Source of the DNA: Manis javanica
Taxonomy: Eukaryota > Chordata > Mammalia > Pholidota > Manidae
Assembly (NCBI RefSeq): GCF_040802235.1
Contig: NC_133166.1
Coordinates: forward strand, 2,356,001-2,420,000
Reading direction: 5' to 3'
DNA length: 64,000 bases
The number at the start of each line of letters is the position of its first letter. Position 1 is the stretch's first letter. A model generated the notes under the pieces. It did no database searches. It was not told the origin of the DNA and saw only the letters and a program-made list of their open reading frames with translations. Positions 23,203-33,815 of the stretch are shown here, piece after piece. The position numbers and the translations under genes were made by a program.

Positions 23203-24076
23203 GGTGATAGAAATAGTTTGTGGAGCTGGGACGAATGATGTCTGGAAGAACTTTTCTTCTTCTTGGTTTGTGGCCTTCCTCTCCTGGGAGAACAGTGACC
23301 TCTAGTGGCTTGTACTGGGCAGCTGCATGCAGACAGGGCTTCTGATTCCTGCCCGGTTGCTATGGAGTTTAAATCTGCTGGTGCTGTGGGCGTGGCCTGC
23401 TTCGGACTGCTACTCCAAAATGGTGGAGCCCTGTTGGAGGGGGAGTGGCCAGGAGTCTCTTTATCTCTGTGAGGGGCCTCCGTGCTCCCTGCTGCCCAGA
23501 GGGTTAGAGTGCCCAGAGATCCCCAGATTCTCTGCCTCTCGACTAAGTGTCCTGGGATGCTTCCTTCTGGGTTTGGGGGTTCCTGTCCCTTTAAGACTTC
23601 CAAAAAAGCACTCGTCAAAAAAAAAAAAATTAAATAAATAATTTAAAAAAACAAAGCCAGTCACTTTTCTTTGTCCTAGTGCGCTGGCCTCAGGGACCTA
23701 CTCACCGGTCCTGCTGCCCTGTTTCCCTAGTATCCAGCACCTCACTCATGCCCTGTGTCTGCGCTCTGGTGCGGATGGCTGGGGCTGGGTGTTTAGCAGT
23801 CCTGGGCTCCCTCTCCCTCCCCGCTCTGACTCCTTTCCTCCCACTGGGAGCTGGGGGGAGGAGCGCTTGGTCCCACTGGGCTGGGGCTTGTATCTTACCC
23901 CCTTCGCAAGACACTGGGTTCTCGCAGGTGTGGATGTGGTCTGGATGTTGTCCTGTGTCCTCTGGTCTCTATTCTAGGAAGAGTTGTCTTTGTTATATTT
24001 TCATAAATATATGTGGTTTTGGGAGGAGATTTCCGCTGCTCTACTCACGCCACCATCTTGGCTCCACCTCCCCCTA

Positions 24077-24090
24077 GTGGGGATATTTTT
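24077..24090. repeat. target-site duplication, right copy
   Basis: 'gtggggatattttt', identical to 16193-16206, at the 5' end of the minus-strand composite. Confidence 0.85.
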
Positions 24091-24290
24091 AATGCCAGAG
24101 GTCAAAATAATCCTAAGCAAAAAAAGGCATATTTCGGGGTGGTGTATCATGCCACTATTCAAATGTCACAATCTTCTACTCACAGGGAATTTCCCATTTC
24201 TCATGGGCTTTGAACAACTTGTCCAATTGTAGCTGGGAAATGGGGAAGAGAGTTTCTCCTCTTACTGTCTACTTTTAATTAACACCACTT
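24091..24290 (+). repeat. paralogous block, copy 2, right part
   Basis: Resumes the similarity to 4217-4440 ('gtcaaaataatcctaagc', 'cacagggaatttcccattt', 'catgggctttgaacaacttg') after the composite insertion. Unlike copy 1, it is not followed by an OR gene on +. Confidence 0.75.
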
Positions 24291-24299
24291 CTGTTTTGT

Positions 24300-24600
24300 T
24301 TCACCCTGTAACTCAGGTGGAAAAATATGTACCCAGTCAGGGGCAAATAACCCTTCGAAGCCAAAGTTAGTTAAAAGGAGAAATAAAGTGGGAGATACCC
24401 ATTTATTGCCTACAAGCAGTCATCTACTTCTGCTTGCCTGTGTATCTTGCGACCCAACTACAAAATGTCCCACCAAACCTCTCTGGTCCAGGTGCACACT
24501 GGCTCCCCACCTCGCTTGTAATCACCTATTGAAATGGAGATGGACTACTCTTCTCCACCTCTTGGAAAAAATTATTGATATGGTGATGCACTAAGGCCAG
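24300..24600 (-). mobile_element. possible LTR fragment
   Basis: 'ggagaaataaagtgggagat' and 'acccatttattgcctacaag' recall an antisense LTR end region. It is not linked to any retroviral gene. This is a weak call from memory; if right, it is a broken fossil. Confidence 0.3.
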
Positions 24601-25269
24601 GTGAGAGATTCTAGAAATATTTGCAATTTTATCCACAATGACCAATGTTTCCAATTGTATCCTGTTATAAAAAGAATTGATTTTTATTCAATTTATGCAA
24701 ATTTAATGATTGTTATAATGTTATAAAAATTAATGACTGAGAGTTTATAAAAGTTCTGGAGGAATCAGGTAGAGAGAAAAATAAATGTTTCATGTTTGTT
24801 TTACTGTTGCAAAAAATTTTTTTATTGCAATATGTATTTTCACTCACATTGTGGAAGACATTGCAAAATGCAGCAGTTTTGAACTGATTGAAAAGATTAT
24901 AATATTTCACATTAATAAATAGTTATTACACAAATTTAAGGGATGAAGATCTTTTTTTTTGTACTTAAATAAATGAAGTTTATCTTCTCACAGTTTACTA
25001 AGGTATATTTTACCAAATTGTTTTAAGTCTTAGAATGCTAAAGAAAACTCTTCCTTAAATCTGGAAATGCAAACATTAGAGAACCAGGGGTCATAAAAAT
25101 TATAATCATTTCTCTCAGTTCATCCAGTCCCATGTTAATAATTATTGTGCTGCCTGAATTCAGACTTCCACTAATTCCAGAAATTCTTACTCAGGTCAGT
25201 CTTATGATCATAAGGTTATCAGAAACCTGTATTTGTCAAAAGTCCTTTCCATGAATCTCCATGAAGACG
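24601..25269. other. AT-rich intergenic
   Basis: No gene, RNA or clear repeat. Confidence 0.5.
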
Positions 25270-25669
25270 TGTGGGATTAATATAGAAATCAAATGTATAG
25301 TCATATATGACTTGGTTATTTTTCCTGTAATTCCTGATAAGTGATCAGGAACAGAACAAACAAGACCAAAACAGTTTCTGTGACCTAATTGCCCTTGCTA
25401 TTGTTTCAATACCTTGTGAGACTTCGCACCCCAGGAGACTGGAGACTCTGAGGATTAAGTTTAGAGTTAGTTAATGGTTGGCTATTAAGGCCCCCCCACA
25501 GAATTCTATTGTTGTTATCTTGCATTTGCTCAATAAATATGAAGGGTGCCCTCTCAGCCCCACTCTTGCGCTGTTACACCTTGAGTCCCCTGGCTGGTCC
25601 TTTCAGGTCTTCGATATTTCATCGCATCTCCTCCCTTATCTGTGAGTCAGAGGCAGGGAGGGACTGACA
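25270..25669 (+). mobile_element. solo LTR fossil of the same family as the composite's LTR
   Basis: Starts TGTGGGATTAATATAGAAAT, like the composite LTR start, and shares the further landmarks 'gaccaaaac...gtttctgt', 'ttgccctt', 'ctggagactctgagg' and 'caataaatatgaagggtg' ending 'ccctctc'. It then continues through a U5 of about 115 bp, ending near 'gggactgaca'. A weak 6-bp direct repeat (aagacg / aggatg) flanks it. No internal ERV genes remain. Confidence 0.7.
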
Positions 25670-27220
25670 AGGATGAAGCTCTTTTACAGTGATATTATTG
25701 TAAAAGTATCTGAGTAAATCTCTAAATGTGTATAAATGACAAAAAAGACTTAAAAATGGCAATGGTTTAAGGTCAGATGAGAGTTCATTATAACGCAAAA
25801 GAAGTGGTTATTTCTATGACACAGAATATTTTAAGTTAATAATATACCAGGGTATATCAGATTTCTAGAAATTTTATGCAATTTTTAGACCATTTTTAAT
25901 AACCTATACCTTCACAAATATAATCAGAAGCTTCACATTACTTATTTGACAATGCTTCCCTTGTGGTTTACCATATCAAACATGTCTATTTAAACTAATT
26001 ATGTGTTCCAGGAGCCTTCTGCAAAATCTGAGTTTAGAAGTTGATTTTGGGAGTTGTAAAAAATACTAAAAGGTTCGAACATTTAATTAAATAGGACCAC
26101 AGATCATTATGAATCAATACTTAAATTATCCATTTAACCAAAGTGACCCTTAAAGATTTCAAAGACAAATACAGAAGGTTGCATGGTTGTTAGTAAACCT
26201 TAGATCTTTTAATATTGAGATTTACTATTCTTTAGTAATGAAAGAGCTGAATGAGACAACATGAAACATAAGAAATTATTCTGATAAAAGAATTAAAGAA
26301 CAAATACAAACCCTTCACAGTCAGTTAACATCAAGAGCAGACAGTAATGGTTCAGTGTACTTGGTATTCAGCCTCATTCACCTCAATATTGGACAGCATG
26401 ACCACCCATTAAATTCCTTGTTCAGAGACTTCCTTTCCTCAAAACTTTCACAATTTTCTTTGAACATCCTGATCTCATCATATGGTTCTTCCTTCTTGAA
26501 ATAATTGTCCTCTCACCTTTCTCACCTTTACGATAAAATTATTTTCTTTTCCTTCCAACAGAAATGTCTTTCCATTCCTCATATCTTCTTCATATCTTTC
26601 AAGCCTTGGGCCTTCTCAGAAGCCAAACTAATGCTTAGAGAGACATGCCTCTGGGTTGGGGACTGAGTGGAGTTTTACAGGGTATCTCAATGCATGGAAA
26701 GTTTTTTGAGGTTGGTGGGTCACCTAGTGTCCATCCAACCCATTCTGTGACCATAACTTATTCCATCACAGCAGTGTTCTTGAGGTGCTGTGCTCTCATG
26801 CCTTTACCTGGTCCACCCGGGCCCACCAAATCTGTGGCTCTGTCTTCGAAGTTGCCCCTGAGCAGCAGCCTTAACCTTGTGTGCACATTTACAAACAACA
26901 TAGAAGATACATACACAGAAAACAAAGGCCATGTCTAGGAGGAAATGCATCAGCAAAAACCAAAAGAACTCAACCAAATTTACCAAGAATCACCAAGCCC
27001 AAGGAACTAGTTCCACCAGTGTTTCCTCATGTTGATCCAAATTAAGAAAGAGAGAAAAAACACTCACCATTCTTGCTCCACCAGACCTGCAGGAACAGAC
27101 TCCAGGAGGCTGACAGGGAAAGATATTCTGCCTTCTGCCAGCTGTCTTCCATTGTCTGAGAATGTCTCAGCTGCAGCAGCCTTATAGGGAAAAGTCCAGT
27201 GAGTTTGAGGCTCTGCTAGA
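25670..27220. other. intergenic, no gene
   Basis: AT-rich to about 26600, then more GC-rich to 27220. The open frame at 26645-26938 is not supported by any family resemblance. Nothing else is recognised. Confidence 0.45.
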
Positions 27221-27565
27221 TACCCCAACTGTGGAGGAGGAAGAATTTTTCCTTACCCCTCGAGGTTCCTCTGGCTACTCTAAATATCAAATGATATGAG
27301 ACGTATTAGCAGGAGAAACAAACTTTAATTATGTGTGTACCTAGGGCCAGTGATGAAAATGAGACCCAAAGAAATGACCAGGACCTGCAGCTTTTAGGCA
27401 TTTTAGACAGAAAAACATGTATCTGTGAGGAGTTGACTGGACAAAGAAACTTAGGTTTGGAAACTTCAATTAGTAAGAATTCTAAGCAGCATTCGGCCTG
27501 GGGTAGTAAATTAGTGAAAAGAAACAACTGCTGTTTCTTCTTTACTAATTTACCTTTTCACAAAT
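27221..27565 (-). mobile_element. probable ERV1-type LTR fragment
   Basis: On the minus strand an ATTAAA-containing 'cataattaaagtttgtttct' is followed by 'ctgctaatacgtctcatatc' and 'agaggaacctcgagg'. This is the order seen at the end of many class I LTRs and in the LTRs at 30.9 and 42.6 kb. It is a fragmentary fossil. Confidence 0.4.
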
Positions 27566-27646
27566 ATTTTACTAGCAGCACCTCTTGAAATATAATAACC
27601 TGACCAAAATTGTCCCTGCATATACTTAAAAGGAGAGAAACTTGAT

Positions 27647-28564
27647 TTATTTGAAGAATTTCATGAGAGCATCCTTCACATCCTTATTCCTCAGGCTGTA
27701 GATCATGGGGTTCAGCATGGGGAACACCACCGTGTAAAATGTGGAAATGATTTTGTCCCTCTCCAAAGCATTGCTGGATCGGGGATGGGTGTAAATGTAG
27801 AGGATGGAGCCGTAGTACAAGGTGACAGAGGTCAGGTGGGAGGAGCATGTGGAGAAGGCTTTGAGGCGGCCCTGGGTGGAGCGGATCCTCAAGATGGTAG
27901 TGATGATGAAGAGGTAGGAGGCGAGGATGAGCACACAGGGGGCAATGACATTGGAGGCCAGTGTGAAAAAAAGCACAGCCTGGAAGTCATTTTTCCTGCC
28001 ACAGGCCAAGTTCACTACTGGAAACAAATCACAGAAAAAGTCATCAATGACATTGTCTCTACAGAAGTTCAAGGAAAATATTCTTTCAGCACCAATAGAA
28101 CAGTTAATAAAGGCACCAAGGTATGATGCCACTACCAAAAATGCACACAGCTTTATGGGCATAGCCTGTGAGTAAAGCAGTGGCTTAGAGATGGCCACAT
28201 AGCGGTCATACGCCATGGCAGCCAGCAGGTAACACTCAGTATATGCCAGCCCACCAGAGAAGAGGAACTGAGCCACACAGCCAGCAAAAGAGATGCTTCT
28301 GTCCTCAGAGATGCAGATCACTAGGATCTTAGGCGTGTAGACAGAGGAATACCAGAGATCCAGAAAAGACAGATTCCCAATGAAAAAGTACATGGGCGTG
28401 TGCAGCCGGGAGTCACTGCAGATCAGCACCATGAGGGTGATATTTCCTACCACGGTCACAGAGTACACGCCCAGGAATACCACAGAGAGGACACGCTGCG
28501 TCACGGGGTCTGTGCTGAAGCCCAGCAGGATGAACTCTGTCACCGTGTGGTTGCTCCTCTCCAT
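27647..28564 (-). CDS. olfactory receptor OR9G1-like, unit A
   Basis: Class II odorant GPCR of 305 residues in one exon. The start is the ATG at 28564 (MERSNHTV). The frame is open six codons further upstream, but that stretch has only GTG and begins exactly at a predicted splice acceptor. Signatures: NHT glycosylation site at 5, LHTPMYFF at 54, MAYDRYVAI at 117-125, KAFSTCSSHL at 235-244, [14 protein letters not shown] at 282-295, loop Cys96/Cys178. The core SIKLCA-like TM4 entry (here PIKLCA) and NFCRDNVIDDFFCD resemble human OR9G1 as remembered. It differs from the unit B gene at 15 of 305 residues, 13 of them between 101 and 201, including Lys127, Pro136 and Asn185. Residues 1-100 and 202-272 are identical. 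It is probably a co-orthologue of OR9G1/OR9G9 by tandem duplication. Confidence 0.95.
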   Translation of the reverse strand: MERSNHTVTEFILLGFSTDPVTQRVLSVVFLGVYSVTVVGNITLMVLICSDSRLHTPMYFFIGNLSFLDLWYSSVYTPKILVICISEDRSISFAGCVAQFLFSGGLAYTECYLLAAMAYDRYVAISKPLLYSQAMPIKLCAFLVVASYLGAFINCSIGAERIFSLNFCRDNVIDDFFCDLFPVVNLACGRKNDFQAVLFFTLASNVIAPCVLILASYLFIITTILRIRSTQGRLKAFSTCSSHLTSVTLYYGSILYIYTHPRSSNALERDKIISTFYTVVFPMLNPMIYSLRNKDVKDALMKFFK

Positions 28565-28582
28565 GGCTCTAGGGAATGTCAC

Positions 28583-28605
28583 CTGGGTGGGGAGAAAATG
28601 AAAGT
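28583..28605 (-). promoter_or_regulatory. 3' splice site before the OR coding exon (unit A)
   Basis: Minus strand 'cattttctccccacccag' followed by GTGACATT. It leaves 18 nt of 5' UTR before the ATG at 28564, the same spacing as in the other OR9G genes. Confidence 0.6.
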
Positions 28606-28782
28606 CCAGTTTGAATTACTGTGCTAAAGAGAGAAATGTGGCTCAATAATTAACATTGTAGCAGTAGTAAACTTTCAAGTCCAGGATCCAACAATGTAAG
28701 TGCTCATTTCTCATTTTAGAAACATTTTATTTTGCAGAAATTCATTTAGACCTTGCAATTAGATATTGTTAAAAGATATTAA

Positions 28783-29228
28783 TGTGGTAGGAAGCCAAGC
28801 CAAGAAAAGGGACAATGTTTCTTTAAAGCTTTAGGAACTTGGAGGAGTACCAGGGTGCTTGCGTCTGAAGCTGCGTAACAATGTACCCCTCACCGGGACC
28901 CAGTGATACGGAACAGCTTGTTGATCATAGTCATGTAGGCACATTAGTTTACAATAGGGCATCCGGGTAGTCTTTACTGAGATAGGTTAAAACATAGAAA
29001 GCATTATGGCTGAACCTATAGTACAGTAACAGCTCCCACTGCAACATTCCTGGGGGCTGACTCTCCTTTACCCTTGTAGTGAATGTATAAAAGGCATGGC
29101 CCTGCTGTGCTCAGGGCTCAGCCTTTGGGTATGAGTCTGCTGAGCCACTGCTGGCACTAATAACTGCTTCTCGCCAAACGTCTAGGTGTCCTCACTCCTT
29201 GTGCGTAGTTTCCCCGGTTCCTGCAACA
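28783..29228 (+). mobile_element. solo LTR fossil, unit A only
   Basis: 446 bp starting TGTGGTAGGAA and ending TTCCTGCAACA, an imperfect terminal inverted repeat. It has a TATA-like 'gtataaaagg' at about 29087. Unit B has an unbroken site ('aaaagatacttaggcacatg' near 40865), so it inserted after the duplication or was lost from B. No clean target-site duplication. It lies 0.2-0.65 kb upstream of the OR coding exon. Orientation is taken from the TATA-like motif. It is a broken element with no internal genes. Confidence 0.6.
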
Positions 29229-29999
29229 CTTAGGCACATGAAAGTTTCCAAGAGTTTCTTTGAGCAAGCATCAGTTCAAATCAGGAGCACCAAACTGAAG
29301 GTGGCTAAGAGCTGTCTACGAACAGGAGCACAGGGAGAAGTTTGTGAACAGAAGTAGGAGCAAAGCAAACAAATCATTTGATTTTCAGTAGTTTAAATGG
29401 TTGCCTTATTTGGGAACGACTAGTTAGCTATTTTGATTGGTAGTTCTTAGGTTGCCTTTTCTGGGATTCAATGGTTCTGCCTTAGGTTTTGGCTAACTTA
29501 CATAGGTACCAAAGTATGATATCCAGCTCAGTCTAATGGTCTCCTCTCAATGACTATTGGTATTTGAATTACTAATTTCAGGTTGGTTATTTATTTTCTA
29601 TTGTAGGAATGATTGTTCATCTCCAGAAAGTATAGATTTACAATTTCTGTTTTCTTGTTCTTTTGTCTACTTCACAATGTCCATTTCTTCTTTGCTAAAT
29701 GTGTCTCTTCTCAGCTTAAACTGTTACTTGCTGGTATCTGGAATACCAAAATTTACCTATTTGAATATAGTTTTTAATGATCAAGTGTTTTTCCTTCAGT
29801 TCTTCCACATATTGGGACACCCTACAGCCAGTATAAATTCATATGTCATAACAGAATCTCTACACATAAGAAAATACTCAGGAGAGGAAACAAAAAGACT
29901 TGATATACTTGATCTAGAAAAATTTTAGGAAAAACATATACCAAAGGATGGAATACAATGATGAGAAGTAAAGTTCACAAGATTATGTTTTAAAAAAGA

Positions 30000-31036
30000 A
30001 CTAGACTAAAATGGAGTCATAGTGCCTCCCCCACTCAAGACTGTAAACAGAGTCTCAATTACAGTTTCAACCTGTCCCAGGAAGGTGACCTTTGGTAGTC
30101 AGTTGGAAATTCCCGGATAGGCACTAGTGAGGGAATCTGCATGATAGACATCCTGCTGTTCCCTCCCCCTAAAGGAAGATGCCCTGGCTTCTGCCAATCC
30201 TTTATTTTCTTTTGTTTATAACTTCCTTGTCCTTCTCTCTTGTCTACACACACCTTCCATTCCGTACAGCATCTCTGAGTAGCTGTCTAATTGGTCGTTA
30301 GAAAAGCTTACCAAAGCCAAGTAGAACTCAGCTGTACTGGTTGAGCTTTGTTTTTTATCACTGTGCTCTTTCCCATCTGCTTTTGCTGGCAAGAATGGAT
30401 CACTTCAATGTTTATCTCATCTCAGTGTTTTGGTTACTATGAGATATTGTGGGCTGTTTATTTTCAGTGAATCACTTCCCACTGTCAGGGCCAAGAGCAG
30501 GCTGTCCCTCTATGTCATGTGTGACATGCAGTATGTTGAGGTGAAAACCATCAAGGGCCAAAAGACCTGGGAAGATGCTTTGACCTCCCCAGACAATTAG
30601 GTATAGAAAGAATTTAGGAGAAGCCAGGCCAGTAGGAGGGCTATGACTGCAGATTGCCCTGTTATAATGTAACCCAGGGGCAATAGACTGGCAGGGATGC
30701 CACAAAGCCTGTTTTTTAAAATTTTTGTCCATGCCCCATTGTTTTTGTGTGACCCATTATTTTTAATTTGTTTTTTTTTTTAAACCAAAGGTTTATTCTT
30801 TTCATATTCCTGAGAATGACACCCATTTTTCTTTCAAGTCTAGGGCCTTTCCTCCTTCTTCTTAGTTTAGAATGACTTATAAATCCCATTCTCCCTGTCT
30901 TTGGAATTTGTCTATGGGTTCCCCATATATACATAATTAACTTCGTTTTCTCTTCTGTAATCAGTCTCATGTCAATTTGATGCTTAAACTAGCAGAAGAA
31001 TCTTGAAGGATAGTGGATATTTTGCCTCCCCAACGA
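30000..31036 (+). mobile_element. ERV1-type LTR fossil, about 1 kb (unit A)
   Basis: Recognisable landmarks: 'taaaggaagatgccctgg', 'actggttgagctttg', 'ccatcaagggccaaaagacc', 'tataatgtaacccagggg', 'gagaatgacacccatttt', then 'cagtctcatgtcaatttgat' and 'cctccccaac' at the end. Its copy in unit B is 41650-42698, so it predates the duplication. Family assignment is from memory of class I LTRs; no internal retroviral genes adjoin it. Confidence 0.55.
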
Positions 31037-31079
31037 CACAAACTGAGAACAATTTTGTGCTGGGAAAAATTGTTGGTAA

Positions 31080-31520
31080 CAGAGAGCCATGAGAACTACT
31101 GAGAGCGGGGACATGGGACAAAGGTCATGACATTATACAATCTACTTAACCCGAGAAAAAGGCCCAGCTTCTTCTTAAACTTAGTCTATATGCTGTTCTT
31201 TCCCTTCTTCCAACCCCTAAATCAATTAAGTTACTGTACACAGGGCAAGAGACAGACGTCCAGCATGCAAAAGAATGTACATGGGTAAAGAAGGCAGAGA
31301 GTCACCTAAATAACCTTATTCTTAGGACAAAACTTCAAAGGGAATGTTAATCACCTCTACCCCAAAGGTCCTATAAAACACCCAACCAAAACTGTTAAGG
31401 TGCCATGTCTCTGAGGTTGCCCACTCTCCCACCTGAGTTTGTACAATTTACCAAATAATTATTTTGCTGTACAAGCCTATTACACTCTGAATTCTTTTTC
31501 ATAATGAAGAGGAAAACTCA
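31080..31520 (+). mobile_element. possible second LTR piece (unit A)
   Basis: TATA-like 'cctataaaacacccaa', then 'cacctgagtttgtacaattt' and 'gctgtacaagcctatta' suggest a U3-R end. Its unit B copy is about 42725-43245. It may be an LTR or adjoining internal sequence; it is an old fossil either way. Confidence 0.35.
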
Positions 31521-32129
31521 CCAACCTCCTCCTCAGGTGGGACATGTCACTTTGCTATTTCATTCAGCTTTATAATCGTAACAAAATCCTCTTTTCTCTC
31601 TCCATTTTATGTCAGACCAGTAGGGATGTGGACAGAATCTCACTCATCCAGTGCCCCATGGCTCCCCCAAATTCCCATACCCTGCATTTCAAGCAGACAC
31701 TGGATGTCAGGTGTCCTTGGCTACATGAGTTGGCAAAGGATTTGCCCAATGCTGCCAGGAGCTCAACAGTCTTCCTTTTTCTCTGCCTCTGTTCCTCATT
31801 CTTCCTCATACATGCTTGGCTGCTGACATTACTTTCTACTCTTGATTTAATGAATTCCTTTCTGGTTGGCACATTGTGACCTGATCACATTTTTTTTCCC
31901 AATCTGAGTCAAGAGCCTTCCCCCATCCTGCTTGAGGTTTCTTCTAGTGTGCAGGGAGATACCCCCTCAGATGTGGCTGCCTGGCAAATACTACAAGGGG
32001 TTTCCTGTGGGAAAAAGTTGCAAAATCCTGACCGCAATCTTGAACTCAGTATCTTCTGGTCTGAATATTCTCTGATTTTCATAATTATTCCAGAATTTGA
32101 TTATTTATGAAAATGAGACCTGAACATTT

Positions 32130-32640
32130 TAAATACTTTATTCTGAGTCAAGCACTGTGCTTAGTACTTTACAGGCATCCTGTTATGCATTCCCACAACA
32201 TTCATTGCAGATATTTTTAAAGACTAAAAGCAATAATTCTGCTGAAAAACAAATTGAGTTATTTTTTTTTATAGAAAAATCCTTTAATCAAAACAAGTTT
32301 ACATGTTGACACTTATGGCTTAACTAGAATAAATCTGCCCAAATTTAAATTGTACTCAGTACCAGATATAATGTAATAGAAAACAGTGAGTCTTAGTTCC
32401 CATTCAAAGACTTCTCAAAACAAAACTATTATTGAAGTTATTCACCCTTTTCATCTGTAGATGAAAACAATTATCTGAGAGGTCAAAACATACAATGCAT
32501 GTCACATGCAAACACTGGTATTAAGCTAAACAAATTGAGTTTTAACAAGTATTCACTGATTATAAAGTTTGTATGTGGTATTATCATACTCCAGTGAACC
32601 TCTACTTATGCATTATATCACCTCCTTTTATATTTTGAAT
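32130..32640 (+). repeat. MIR SINE, split by a retrocopy (unit A)
   Basis: 'gagtcaagcactgtgcttag' and the distal 'gcattatatcacctcc' are MIR-like. In unit B the same MIR (43860-44100) is continuous. In A it is interrupted by 267 bp plus a 14-bp duplication. Confidence 0.55.
32247..32541 (-). mobile_element. short processed retrocopy with 14-bp target-site duplication
   Basis: An insert of 267 bp (32261-32527) flanked by exact repeats of 'aaacaaattgagtt' at 32247-32260 and 32528-32541. The minus strand ends in 'gattaaaggatttttctat' followed by A9-10, so it looks like the 3' UTR of a polyadenylated transcript copied by L1 machinery and 5'-truncated. The source gene was not recognised. Unit B keeps the empty site near 44005, so the insertion is younger than the tandem duplication. 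Confidence 0.75.
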
Positions 32641-33574
32641 TAAGTTAACAGTTGTCTGTTGGCTCCATGGGACCTCTCTTTTTGGTTAAACCAATTGGTT
32701 TTTGGTTAAAGCCAATTTAATAATACTGAGAAATTCACATGGTTTACAGGTAAGTACTTTGTACATATGGGGCCACATAAATATTTCTAAGTAGCACCTA
32801 AATCACTTTCTGGCAAGTCTTGGGTTTCTTAGTCTTACAACCAATGGAGATGATGATCACAGAAACATCGCTCACCTCTCCCAGGATCAGGCACTCACCT
32901 GAAACTCACAATCCCTCCCAGCAAAGGGCCACCCCCTTGGGTCCAGACGACTTATACCTGCTCAGGCTCCCCAGCGCATTCCGTGCCTTGGGCACCACAG
33001 GGGTTCATAGCTTTGAAAGTGTCTAAAAGGCAATTAACCAAATACTGGTTTAACTTTATTCAGGAGAATCTTGCTCAATGTAAAAGAGGAAGATCACTTC
33101 AAAATTAATAAAAACAATTACTATACTTTGAAAAAGTACTTCTTGCAAAACAACCTTCCTGGGAAATTTATTTAATTGTCAAAAACTCTATGGAGTATAT
33201 ACTGCAGTTCTTATTACAGAGAAAAAAATAAACCCAGAGCACATAATTAATTTGCCCAAGGTAAAGTCAGAAGTAAGTGCAGACAGGAATTAAACTCAAA
33301 GCTATGGGATTATAAAATTCATAGTCTTTACCTTATGCCAATTGTACTTCAGGGAGACACAATCGTTCTGTATCTAACTTTGTTAATACTTTTTAAAACT
33401 GTCGATTCCAATTGTCTTTAACATCTATAAAGGTAGATTTTATCACACACATATTCCATCGTCCTTTAATCATTTTCAGCACATTTCCCAAGTTTTAAAT
33501 GACAAGAAAGACATCATATTGGGAATGTTCCTAAAAGCAATTCTTCAAGCTTCTACTTTGTTATCATAATAATA

Positions 33575-33815
33575 TTATTGAGCACTTAGTATGTGTCAGC
33601 TTCTCTGCTGAGTGCTTTAAAGGCTCATCCCATTTTATTATTATGCCCATTTTACAGATGAGCTGAAGCATATAAATGATTTACTGATAAGCTGAGACTT
33701 ACATTGTTCAAGGTCATAAGTTGTAAGGTTTAAAAGGCCAAGATCAAAAGCAAATCTCTCCGAGCTCAACATCTGTCCCCCAGCCTGCACACTGATCTAA
33801 CATTTACTGCGTCAT
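33575..33815 (+). repeat. MIR SINE (unit A)
   Basis: 'gagcacttagtatgtgtcag', 'cccattttacagatgagctg', then 'caaggtcataagttgtaagg'. Copy in unit B at 45040-45300. Confidence 0.65.

Larger units (their letters stand above)
16207..24076 (-). mobile_element. L1-ERV composite retrotransposon, one insertion
   Basis: About 7.87 kb on the minus strand, bounded by a 14-bp target-site duplication. In the sense direction: L1 5' UTR (24076-23203), ORF1, ORF2, L1 3' UTR (to about 17990), then ERV env sequence, a polypurine tract, an LTR from its TGTGGG start to just past its AATAAA signal, and a poly(A) tail. The paralogous copy at about 4205 has no insert, and the two duplications sit at the outer ends of the composite, so L1 and ERV parts arrived together. 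The simplest reading is retrotransposition of an L1 transcript extended into ERV sequence and polyadenylated at the LTR's own site. It is comparable in principle to primate SVA, whose SINE-R is env plus LTR of HERV-K10. The order of parts is seen directly; the mechanism is inferred. Confidence 0.8.
17990..24076 (-). mobile_element. full-length L1 body of the composite
   Basis: About 6.1 kb of LINE-1 on the minus strand with 5' UTR ('ggaggtggagccaagatggt' type start near 24067), ORF1, ORF2 and 3' UTR. The 3' UTR is of the same type as the older L1 at 9-15 kb ('gctgatggacag' stretch). It has long open pieces and few breaks, so it is clearly younger than the + strand copy, but it cannot be autonomous because of nonsense changes in both ORFs. 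Confidence 0.9.

Noticed and set aside
23199-23641. Opposed open frames of 100-139 codons
   Set aside because: They lie in the GC-rich L1 5' UTR.
16207-24076. Independent insertion of an ERV and an L1 next to each other
   Set aside because: The 14-bp target-site duplication flanks the pair, no duplication lies at the junction, and the poly(A) is only at the outer ERV end.
28565-28582. N-terminal extension of the unit A OR (and of unit B at 39496-39513) giving 311 residues
   Set aside because: The extension begins with GTG, not ATG, exactly at a predicted splice acceptor, and all OR9G-like proteins start MERSN or MQRSN.
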